From Sycon ciliatum (taxonomy: Eukaryota; Porifera; Calcarea; Leucosolenida; Sycettidae), in the NCBI RefSeq assembly GCF_964019385.1, contig NC_088644.1:18578636-18642635 (forward strand): a stretch of 64,000 bases of DNA, read 5' to 3'. Of the stretch, positions 56,442 through 64,000 are shown in pieces. The notes below the pieces were generated by a model, which did no database searches, was not told the origin of the DNA, and was given only the letters and a program-made list of their open reading frames with translations. A program made the translations under genes and the position numbers. Position 1 is the stretch's first letter, and each line of letters begins with the position of its first letter.

Positions 56442-57841
56442 AACATTGTGGAATGGGACAGCTCACGCAGAATACTGGAATAGCTCAAGTATCTCTAGAT
56501 GATTGTAAATCCTGTTCTGGCTGATAGCTTCGGCCTGCTGCGCCCGTCCATGTACAATGATGGGATCATGCATTTCTGTTTTCTACATATTTGCCAGCTA
56601 CTGTACTGTGCTATTACAGTTGTAGGTCCCTTATATAGAAATATGTTCAACCCCCCCCCCCCACATTATAAATATGAACTAACAACTTCACTGTTGGACT
56701 CGCCGGCGGCTAGAGAGCAAAGGATTGATTTATAGCAAAGAAAAGGACCAGGGAACTACAAGTTACGCTATAATGTCCGCGAACAATTTTACTGTATTTG
56801 AAATAATTTGTTTGAGACCCTGAGAACTCTGAAACTTTGCAGCACTGTGGATTATATGTGGATACAACATTTATGGAAGGAAAAGTGGAATAATTTCTAA
56901 CATATTGTTCAAATAATTATAGCAATGAATTGTTGAGATTGTGAGCCCATTCCAATCAGCACTCTACATATTTATAAGCGGTGGTAATCGTTAGGAATAG
57001 GTCGTGAGTTGTCAGAGTGCTCTAGTATATGAGAGAATGTTTTGTTTGTCTAACCGACGGCTCGTTTGAAGCCAGAGTTGTTGGAACTTGTTTCAGTCGA
57101 CTTGATTCTAGACAGTAGTCGAAGGAGTACTATGAAGTATACACCAGACGTAGTCTGTATGGTATCTCGTGAGAATTCTGTCGGTACACATCAGGTATCA
57201 GCTTGCAAAGGTGGCTCCTCTCTGTTTCTTGAAAGCCTGTATAGTTGGACTGTGGCTCCAGCGATTCTCTTCTCAGAGCAGATACCATACCCAATACGGT
57301 CAATGCATATTGGACAGACCTGTGTGCACAACAGAAATAGTGGAGAGAAATCTCTCAGCTCATGAACACATAAGTGAAGTTTGAACTGCCATTGTTTGTG
57401 GCCATCAGTATAAACCTATCGAGTATAAGAATAACGTGCAAAAAACCTCTATAACTACAGCTGGGGCCATGGAATTATAAAGCATCTAACTTAGGGAACT
57501 GCCAATTCTGGCCTGAGTTGCGTTTGAGGCCTGCAATTCATGATGGCTATCGTATGTTGCATTGACCAGAGATAGAACTTCCAAATGCCACATTGAAACA
57601 CGAACCACTTTCGAGTACTTTGGTATCCCCCACCAAATGGGCATTCGTTCCCGGGGTGGCAGGCGTCACCATTCGTTATGCCTGGATCAGATTTCATTGA
57701 CCCCAACTGTCATGAAGAATCATTTTCACTTTGACAGGATTTCAGTACAAGTTGTAGAACTGCAGAATCAATTTTGTTGTATTTGGGCAACCATTTCTCT
57801 ACGAACGCTCTATTTGGAAAATAGAATTTTTTTCTAAAAAT
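56442..57841 (+). other. rest of the Kolobok-like element body, unassigned
   Basis: Contains a C-run at 56651-56662 and broken frames. No recognisable domain. It continues to the LINE insertion near 57842. Confidence 0.4.
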
Positions 57842-59343
57842 ACATGTCCAAGTTGACAAGTATATTGCAAGACTGCCTCTGAACAAATCCCCCGGAGCTG
57901 ATAGGATCACCAATGAGATCCTCAGGAAACTGAGCTACTCAATTGCCCGCCCACTCTCCATTCTTTTTAACCTTTCCCTCTCCTCCGGCACATTCCCGTC
58001 ACGATGGAAGTCAGCCACTGTCATTCCAGTGTACAAAAATAAAGGCGACAAGAACAACCCGTCTAATTACCGACCAATCTCCCTCCTGTCCTGCGTCTCC
58101 AAACTGCTAGAGAGAATAGTGTACGACCGCTTGTACGACCATATCTCCCCTCTTCTTCACCCCGCACAATCTGGCTTCCGTCGTAAGGACAACACATCCC
58201 TGCAATTATCCCGCATAATCCAAGACCTCTGTTCCCTAAAAGACCAGCGGCAGGTCTCCTGCATCTGTTTCTTCGACCTCTCCAAGGCCTTCGACACCGT
58301 GTGGCACAAGGGCCTGATCGCCAAACTTCGTGCCCATGGTGTCTCCGGCTCCCTACTCGCCTGGATAACTAGCTATCTCTTGGACCGAAATCAGTGCGTC
58401 ACAGTAAATGGAACCTTATCTGACCCCGAGTCTGTGACATCCGGAGTGCCCCAGGGCTCCATTTTAGGTCCCCTGCTCTTCCTCACATACGTTAATGACC
58501 TCCCCTATTCAATTCCCAATATTTCTTTGTTTGCAGATGATACCACTGTCCTTGCTTCCTCCCCATCTCACGCCACCCTGTACCCCAAAGTTCAGACCTG
58601 TATCAACGACATTGTTCACTGGATGAGCACTTGGTACCTTAAGCCAAATGTGACCAAAACCGAGCTCCTCCTGTTTCCCCCTCCCACAGATCCAGTGCCC
58701 ATCTTCCACTTTCCCGATGATCCCGGTCACCCTATCTCTGTAGCGCCCCACCATAAACACCTTGGCATTGTCATAGATTCCGCCCTCTCCTGGTCTCACC
58801 ATGCTGATCATGTGTCGTCCAAAGTATGCCGATCTGTCGGCATAATGTCAAGTCACTTGTCCCATTTGCCCAAAAATTGCCGGATTAATTTTTATAAATC
58901 ATACATTCTTCCCCTCTTCACGTACGGCTTCCCTGCCTGGTCCACCATTAACAAAACCCACATAGGTAAATTAGAAGTTCTCCATCGCCGTATACTGCGA
59001 ATCATATTCCGTACTGATCGTTATACCTCAAATCTAGACTTGTATGCTGCTGCATCCACTACCACTCTGCAACATTACCTTGATGCTTCCAAGTGCACCC
59101 TGGCGCATTCAATTTTCCTTGACCAGCACCCTGCTCATTTACAGTCCCTTAATTGGTTCAATTCAGGTGGCACCACCCGAAGCTGCGTTCGTCTCCCCCT
59201 AGCTAGGTCTACCCTATTCGTAAATTCCCCTTTATTTTCCTCCTACTCCACGGGGCTCCAACTGCCTCCCAGTGTTAGACAAGCTCCAGATATGCCCAAA
59301 TTCCGTACCCTCGTCAGACAGCACTTCAGTATCTCCCAGTAAA
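57842..59343 (+). CDS. 5'-truncated LINE ORF2: reverse transcriptase (CR1/Jockey-like)
   Basis: Open in one frame from about 57842 (LPLNKSPGADRITNEIL) to TAA at 59341-59343, about 500 codons. The first GTG/ATG-type start, 58029, is internal. Numbering from 58029: YRPISLLSC near residue 14 (finger), FFDLSKAFDTVWH with catalytic D83, SGVPQGSILGPLLF at 138-151, and FADDTTVLAS with catalytic D170-D171. Then come the KTELLLF block, a thumb HLGIVID, and the C-terminal HRRILRIIFRTDRY region. The endonuclease and ORF1 are absent, as expected of 5' truncation during target-primed reverse transcription. The surviving frame is intact, so the insertion is fairly young. Confidence 0.93.
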
Positions 59344-59540
59344 CAAAGTCACAGTCACCACTTCCGCTGCATAGCTCGCTGAGCATCCCATTGCTTTGTA
59401 AGTTGCTAATCCCTTCCCACTTTGTGTACGTGCTCTTAATTTTCTTTTTTCTCTTCTTCCGTGGTTGGTCTCACCCTCTCCTCAATTCAATTGGCTGTCT
59501 TGACATGCCACGAGGTGCAGAAATAAATAAATAAATAATT
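59344..59540 (+). mobile_element. LINE 3' UTR and (AAAT)n tail
   Basis: Short 3' untranslated part ending in AAATAAATAAATAAATAA at about 59520-59538, a tandem-repeat tail instead of poly(A), common in CR1/Jockey-type LINEs. A target duplication could not be defined. Confidence 0.8.
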
Positions 59541-59714
59541 CCACATCTACCCAAATCGGAATACTTGATCACGTATTCAGTACTACACGGAATGTTTAGA
59601 AAACGCCAGGGAATAGGAATTTGCTAACAAGAACTCCAGGCAAGGGTACTAGCATACGAACAAAACAAGATAAAAACTCACCAGTAATTCATGTCGGTGT
59701 AATATTCACGATAA
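59541..59714 (+). other. Kolobok-like element body right of the LINE
   Basis: Unassigned sequence between the LINE tail and the right inverted arm. Confidence 0.45.
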
Positions 59715-60120
59715 GCAACGAGGCACCCTCCGATTTGGTCAAGCTGCTTTGAAGTCTGGTTGTTCAGGTGATACAAACGGGCTCACCGTTGTTACTTCCA
59801 GCAGCTTCACTCTCCCTGCGACAGCGGCTATCAACCTCTCTCTCCATCGTCGACAATTATCACAGATTCAACATTCTACATTTATCAGCACTGCACTGGG
59901 TGAATATGTTTCGAGACGAATTTAGCGGATCAACGACGCTTTGCTGGAGATGAATTCTCCTCTGGAGGACCTTCAGGGTACCTGGAAGGGTATAGAAGGC
60001 GAGATCGCTCACAACGTTGGGAGAACATAGCAAACAACCTCCTCTTCGATTGAAAATTGGCCAAAAGTGTGTGAAATGTATGTGCGCAGATGCATTTCCA
60101 CTGGCAAGCTAATCCCTCAT

Positions 60121-60496
60121 TAACAACCACACAACAAGCCGACCTGTTTGGGAGCTATTACGCGTTGTATTATCAGGGCATAGGCAACAATTGCCGCATA
60201 CAGTATGCAATACTATGGTCCAATGCCGTAGTATCGCAAGCACCAATGTGCGTTAGACTGGCCAATGCCAGGGCTAATGGGGGCAACAATTGCCCGGCGT
60301 GTCAATACACGAGCGTACGGTAGGGATGCACTTGTGAGCACATGTAGGCGCACTTGGCTCAATGCCGGCCTGACCCACGATCCCTACCGTTCTTAGGCGT
60401 GTCAATACGTGAGCATACGGTAGGGATGCACTTGTGAGCACATGTAGGCGCACTTGGCTCAATGCCGGCCTGACCCACGATCCCTACCGTTCTCCC
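60121..60496 (-). repeat. split direct repeat B2 of the YR element (376 bp)
   Basis: TAACAACCACACAACAAGCC to CTACCGTTCTCCC, identical by eye to 60783-61158 (offset 662 bp). It lies at the outer 3' end of the minus-strand element. Contains two tandem ~100-bp subunits, each with an 11-bp-stem hairpin. Confidence 0.9.
60319..60390. ncRNA. repeated hairpin in the YR-element terminal repeat (4 copies)
   Basis: ACGGTAGGGAT and ATCCCTACCGT form a perfect 11-bp stem around a ~50-base loop with inner complementarity (GGC...GCCGG). The same unit recurs starting at about 60417, 60981 and 61079. It may act as a terminal structure, recombinase site or RNA element. No hammerhead core (CTGANGA...GAAA) is present, and I could not match it to another ribozyme class. 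Confidence 0.6.
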
Positions 60497-60782
60497 TTCC
60501 GGGATGGCTTAGAATAGAATGATGGTTAGAGATGATGGGGTGGGTGGTGGTGCTCAAAAACTGGCCAAGGTTGTCAAGCGATCTGACTGTTGGCGCAGCA
60601 AGGATGAAGAAACAGCATCGAGAGCCGGAGTAATGCGCATGCTCCGCGTGGTCCCGTGCCGGAGCGCGTGTTCTGCACGGGCACGTGATGCGCTATGGCA
60701 AGTACGTGCAAATTATGTTAGGAATGTAATTGTTGGTGGGTTGCTAACTTCACTTACCGTGCCATGCACGGAAACTTATATT
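60497..60782 (-). repeat. putative A2 segment of the split direct repeats (286 bp)
   Basis: Lies between the two identical B repeats. In Ngaro/PAT-type elements the order at the 3' side is B1-A2-B2, and A2 is a copy of the 5' terminal A1. A1 would lie beyond base 64000, so the assignment rests on architecture. Confidence 0.65.
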
Positions 60783-61158
60783 TAACAACCACACAACAAG
60801 CCGACCTGTTTGGGAGCTATTACGCGTTGTATTATCAGGGCATAGGCAACAATTGCCGCATACAGTATGCAATACTATGGTCCAATGCCGTAGTATCGCA
60901 AGCACCAATGTGCGTTAGACTGGCCAATGCCAGGGCTAATGGGGGCAACAATTGCCCGGCGTGTCAATACACGAGCGTACGGTAGGGATGCACTTGTGAG
61001 CACATGTAGGCGCACTTGGCTCAATGCCGGCCTGACCCACGATCCCTACCGTTCTTAGGCGTGTCAATACGTGAGCATACGGTAGGGATGCACTTGTGAG
61101 CACATGTAGGCGCACTTGGCTCAATGCCGGCCTGACCCACGATCCCTACCGTTCTCCC
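60783..61158 (-). repeat. split direct repeat B1 of the YR element (376 bp)
   Basis: Inner copy, next to the recombinase gene. No difference from B2 was seen, so the element inserted recently or the repeats are homogenised through the circular intermediate expected for YR retroelements. Confidence 0.9.
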
Positions 61159-61310
61159 AAAAATACAACATGACCCAAACAGGAATTATCGGCATTACTA
61201 TAGTTATAGTAGCATTACCATAGTTATAGTATAATATGTATATCATATGTACACTACAGCTGTCGCTAGGGCCGTCCAATGCGGCTACCCATTAGCACAA
61301 CGGGCAGAGA
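61159..61310 (-). other. 3' untranslated segment of the YR element
   Basis: About 150 bp between the recombinase stop codon and the B1 repeat, with short TAGTTATAGTA repeats at 61199-61230. Confidence 0.5.
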
Positions 61311-62198
61311 CTAGAACAATGCCGCTGGCAATGCTCTGTCTGCGACAGGGGTGCGGACATAGCGGAGGTAGGCAGAGCTTTGCCACCTGCCGGCGGTCTT
61401 CAGCACATACTCAGGCACGCCAGCTTTGCCTGCCAGCGTTGCAGCGCCTCGTCTGAGGCTGTGGCTGCGCACGTCTTTGTTAGGCAAGGCTGTTTGTAGT
61501 AGCCTGTTGATGTTATGCGGCTTCAGGGGCGTGCCGTCATCATAGCGATAGAGCGGGCCAGGTGCCGAGCCACGGGCTGCTAGGTAGCTGGTGGCTGCCG
61601 TGTGCGGGCATGTCGGCGAGCCTGTCCTCCTGACGCTGATGTCCTGGCCGCTGCCGTATTGGCTCGTCTTTGTCACGCGCAGGCGCAGCTCCACGCGGTC
61701 TGGGTACATGGTCGCATCGCTGTACTCAAGGCCGGCGCCCCGTGCCGTGAAGGTGTACTCGTTGACTCTGAGCAGCCCGTGGAAGGCCAGAGTCACGGCG
61801 CTCCAGAGCATGGCGCGGTTGTGCGGGCTAGGCACAGTGGACTGCAGGTAGTGCTGTACGCCCGCCAGATCGTCCAAAGTTGCGGCCGTTAGCACTTTCC
61901 GGACTGCCGTCTGGGATCTGAGCGCCCCCTGCTGGAGCAGCCGGACACGCGGTGAGGCGAAAACATCCAGGCAGAGGCCCTGCAGGACGTGCTGATGTCT
62001 CAGCGCCTGGGTGTAGAGTTTCAGAGACGAGCCAGACGAGCCGGACGAGAATTTCCAATTCAGAAAGTTAATCAGGCTGGGCTCCGTCACCGGGTACGGC
62101 GCGACCTGCCGTAGGGCAGCAAAGCGTTCGTAGGAACGCTGCACTGAAGCGTACGTCGCGCTGGAGCTGTCTGCCAGGCCGTGACGGATGAGCTCCAT
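61311..62198 (-). CDS. tyrosine recombinase of a Ngaro/DIRS-like retroelement
   Basis: 295 residues, intact. The N-terminal core-binding part (ATYASVQRSYERFAAL, FLNWKF) is followed by the catalytic domain with Arg I at R144 (GLLRVNEYT), the HxxR motif H246-S-L-R249 (SHSLRRGAATLAG), W272 in GRWQSSAY, and nucleophile Y277 or Y280 (AYLRYV). It joins the circular cDNA of the element to the chromosome, so no target duplication is made, and integrase is not needed. The start overlaps the end of the RT ORF by 112 bp in another frame, the compact arrangement usual in DIRS-order elements. It is followed by the split direct repeats, which favours Ngaro/PAT-type over DIRS1-type inverted ends. Confidence 0.93.
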   Translation of the reverse strand: MELIRHGLADSSSATYASVQRSYERFAALRQVAPYPVTEPSLINFLNWKFSSGSSGSSLKLYTQALRHQHVLQGLCLDVFASPRVRLLQQGALRSQTAVRKVLTAATLDDLAGVQHYLQSTVPSPHNRAMLWSAVTLAFHGLLRVNEYTFTARGAGLEYSDATMYPDRVELRLRVTKTSQYGSGQDISVRRTGSPTCPHTAATSYLAARGSAPGPLYRYDDGTPLKPHNINRLLQTALPNKDVRSHSLRRGAATLAGKAGVPEYVLKTAGRWQSSAYLRYVRTPVADRALPAALF

Positions 62199-63838
62199 GG
62201 CTGCGTCATCAACTGATGGAGGGTGGACTGCGCTGGTGGTGTAGGCGCTGCGTCGGCAGTTGGGTTGAGGGTCCGGAAGCGCCGTACCTGCAGACGGGAG
62301 AGAGAATCAGCAAGATCATTGCAGTGTCCGGCGATGTGGCGAAGCAGGAGGACAATGTTATGCTGGGCGGCTTTCAATAAGCCGGCCCTGACCAAGTTCA
62401 TGACCGCTCTATTTGGAGACGTGCCAGAGCGCCAGATGTAGCAGATTGCTTCGTGGTCAGTGTAGAGTAGCACTCGTCTGTCCTCCAACGTGTGTGCCCA
62501 GGTACAGAGGGCCAACATCACGGCGTACAATTCTTTCCATTCAATAGTGTGCTTAGCTTGGTCAGGAGACCATGCGCCATAGGACCACTTGCTGCCGAAA
62601 ACCAGACCGAAACCGTGTCGACCTGAAGCGTCGGTGTACAGCCCGATGTCTTCGGCTGTGCTCCAGGACGGCTCGATGAGGGGCTTCCGACCATTCCATT
62701 GGCTGATGCAGGCATCCCACCACAGGATGTCAAGCTTCGCCTCCGAGGGTACGGCTACCGGTGCATCTAGGCTAGGGAGCGTTGCTGCGCTGTCGAACAG
62801 GCGTCTGCAGAACGTGCGACCCGCTGGAATGACTTTGGCTGCGAAAGACAGGCTACCGGCCAGGGACAGCAGTTCCCTCTTGGTGCACATCTGCTTCGAC
62901 AGCCACGCGGCAAGTGCTAGCCGTAGTTCCGCCAGTTTCGCAGCCGGGAGGCGCAGCTCCCAGGCGGCTGTGTCGAGCTCGATACCCAGGAACGTTATTG
63001 AAGTTGACGGCGGGCACACTTTGTCCTCTCCGTCGGCCAATGGGATGTTCAGCATGTCAAATACAGCCAGCAGTGTCTTGAATTTGAGCATAGCTGCGGA
63101 GTTGGGCGGCTGGACGTGAAAGAAATCATCTAGGTAATGCAGCAAATCAACAATATCGTAATTATTAACTGCAATCCATGCCACAGCGTCGGCAAGTCTG
63201 TTGAACAGAAACGGGGAGGATCTGAGGCCAAATGGTAGTACCTTATCGACATAGTACGAACCTTCCCAAAAAATGCCAAGTAGGGGCCAGTCGTCAGGGG
63301 AAACAGGGCAGAGCCGGAAGGCGTGCTTCATGTCAACCTTAGAGAGGAGAGCTCCGGGGCCGTGCTGGAAGATGCAGCGTATTGCGTCATCTACCGTAAC
63401 GTAATGCAGGGAGAATTCGTCAGGGTAAATGCCATCGTTAATGCTAGAGCCGCTAGGGGCAGATAAATGCATGATGAGGCGTACGCCGCCAGACTTCTTG
63501 GGCACGATGCCAACGCTAGAACATCGGATATTAGGGAATGGGGGTTGGGAATAAGGCCCGGCCATGTGGCCACGCGTGCATTCAGACTGAAGGTAAGCAG
63601 AGACGGCGGCAGGGTTGAGCAATGCGGAAGGGAGATTAGGGGCGATGAGGCGGGATCTATTACCGTGATAGCCAATGCGGGCCCCGAAGCGCATGTCGTG
63701 ACAGAGAGAATGCACAAAATCGTTATCGGGGTGCTGGGATAGCTCTTCAAACAGCAGGGGAACACTTACAGGGGACCAAGGCGCGTGTGAGCTAATTGGA
63801 GCTGCGGGGTTGGCCAGCAGAGCATGTGGATTGGCCAT
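62087..63838 (-). CDS. reverse transcriptase/RNase H polyprotein of the YR retroelement
   Basis: 583 residues, intact. RT: KKSGGVRLIMHLSAP (113-127), catalytic D169 in SKVDMKHAF, FGLRSSPFLFNRL, and YLDD at 235-238 (LHYLDDFF). Then a connection domain (FLGIELD) and RNase H with D403 (YTDASGRHGFG), E433 (IEWKEL), D461 (YTDHEA) and D511 (NDLADSLSR). A C-terminal extension rich in Ala/Pro/Thr follows. It copies element RNA into cDNA. No methyltransferase domain (found in some DIRS1-like elements) is visible. The ATG at 63838 lies upstream of the Gag stop codon, and the two frames overlap by about 47 bp. All catalytic residues are present. Confidence 0.95.
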   Translation of the reverse strand: MANPHALLANPAAPISSHAPWSPVSVPLLFEELSQHPDNDFVHSLCHDMRFGARIGYHGNRSRLIAPNLPSALLNPAAVSAYLQSECTRGHMAGPYSQPPFPNIRCSSVGIVPKKSGGVRLIMHLSAPSGSSINDGIYPDEFSLHYVTVDDAIRCIFQHGPGALLSKVDMKHAFRLCPVSPDDWPLLGIFWEGSYYVDKVLPFGLRSSPFLFNRLADAVAWIAVNNYDIVDLLHYLDDFFHVQPPNSAAMLKFKTLLAVFDMLNIPLADGEDKVCPPSTSITFLGIELDTAAWELRLPAAKLAELRLALAAWLSKQMCTKRELLSLAGSLSFAAKVIPAGRTFCRRLFDSAATLPSLDAPVAVPSEAKLDILWWDACISQWNGRKPLIEPSWSTAEDIGLYTDASGRHGFGLVFGSKWSYGAWSPDQAKHTIEWKELYAVMLALCTWAHTLEDRRVLLYTDHEAICYIWRSGTSPNRAVMNLVRAGLLKAAQHNIVLLLRHIAGHCNDLADSLSRLQVRRFRTLNPTADAAPTPPAQSTLHQLMTQPWSSSVTAWQTAPARRTLQCSVPTNALLPYGRSRRTR

Positions 63839-64000
63839 GACCGAGGCGGCCGCAAGAGAGGCAGCTGTGGGCGAAGCGGCAGTTGGAGCGGACGCACTTT
63901 CCTTGGTTGAAGAGGCGGCATACTTCTTTGTCGACCGTGTCGTTGCCGCTGCTGGGCCGAAAGGAACGAGCGTCGTTGCTGCTGTTGGGCCGAAAGGAAC
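63792..64000 (-). CDS. C-terminal part of Gag-like protein, CCCH plus CxxC finger (partial)
   Basis: In the frame that ends at TAG (63792-63794) the minus strand reads CRLFNQGKCVRSNCRFAH, then SCLSCGRLGHGQSTC. This is a CCCH-type finger followed by a Cys-Cys-His-Cys cluster, the nucleic-acid-binding end typical of Gag in Ngaro/DIRS-like elements. Upstream the short unit RSFRP(N/S)SS(N/G)ND is repeated twice up to the window edge. The N-terminus lies beyond 64000. The overlap with the RT ORF suggests that RT is made by reinitiation or frameshifting. Confidence 0.82.
   Translation of the reverse strand, partial: SFRPNSSNDARSFRPSSGNDTVDKEVCRLFNQGKCVRSNCRFAHSCLSCGRLGHGQSTCSAGQPRSSN

Larger units (their letters stand above)
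55396..60120 (+). mobile_element. degenerate Kolobok-like transposon, with nested LINE; right end displaced
   Basis: Left end AGGTGCACTCCGGCTTCATT follows TTAA (55392-55395), again in the satellite site GAGCTATTAA. The segment 55552-55955 is repeated in inverse orientation at 59715-60120 (CAGCTTCACTCTCCCTGCGA, GACCTTCAGGGTACCTGGAA), so the element has inverted arms of more than 550 bp. The right arm stops abruptly at 60120 in CTAATCCCTCAT where the YR element begins. Transposase relics lie at 56.1-56.5 kb. TTAA target, long arms and the relic point to Kolobok. Confidence 0.6.

Noticed and set aside
58509..58811. Minus-strand ORF over the LINE RT
   Set aside because: Antisense shadow of the catalytic RT region.
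60319..60390. Hairpin as a hammerhead or twister ribozyme
   Set aside because: The hammerhead core is absent on both strands and I could not satisfy the twister consensus from memory; kept only as an unexplained structured repeat.
61591..61892. Plus-strand ORFs over the recombinase gene (also 62223-63119 and 63467-63742)
   Set aside because: Opposite-strand shadows of the tyrosine recombinase and RT genes.

Overview
This is a stretch of metazoan, almost certainly invertebrate, nuclear DNA made almost entirely of repeats. The organism type is inferred from the element types: a Ty3/gypsy LTR element, a CR1/Jockey-type LINE, a tyrosine-recombinase (Ngaro/DIRS-like) retroelement, ISL2EU, Kolobok-like, hAT-like, Tc1/mariner and pogo-like DNA elements, and small hammerhead-ribozyme repeats of the kind found in animal Penelope elements and retrozymes. 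A sponge or another early-branching marine animal would fit, but nothing in the window proves it. No conserved single-copy host gene was recognised. Only a few weak, exon-like stretches are candidates.

Layout. 0-0.34 kb: decayed 3' end of a LINE. 0.7-3.1 kb: TG and GA microsatellite expansions, with a decayed hammerhead repeat at 2.8-2.9 kb. 4.7-11.75 kb: first satellite array, ~366-bp monomers, subfamily A then B, hit by a truncated gypsy element (6.86-8.73 kb) and two small TA-flanked elements. 12.2-13.0 kb: a tandem dimer of a ~226-bp hammerhead-ribozyme repeat, its second unit split by a ~363-bp MITE. 13.2-19.1 kb: blocks of a 19-bp minisatellite split by TA-flanked MITEs, by a 1.6-kb inverted-repeat element carrying a Tc1/mariner element inside it, and by unique DNA. 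19.1-24.3 kb: mostly unique sequence with two more MITEs and short tandem duplications. 24.3-39.1 kb: TTAA-flanked foldback elements, a ~0.98-kb inverted-repeat family (one copy holding a 1.24-kb hAT-like insertion), an 8-bp-TSD hAT MITE and nested TA elements.

39.6-55.4 kb: second satellite array, B then A, with an ISL2EU-like transposon in B, a TTAA-flanked piggyBac-like MITE and a TA MITE in A, dimeric higher-order repeats and inverted fragments. 55.4-60.1 kb: a degenerate Kolobok-like transposon inserted at a satellite TTAA, carrying a 5'-truncated LINE. 60.1-64 kb: the 3' part of an apparently young YR retroelement on the minus strand (Gag C-terminus, RT/RNase H, tyrosine recombinase, then split direct repeats), inserted in the right inverted repeat of the Kolobok-like element.

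The strongest items for follow-up are the hammerhead dimer, the YR element with its identical split repeats and four repeated hairpins, and the satellite, which acts as a sink that records TE insertions: the interrupted monomer can be rejoined exactly around many of them.
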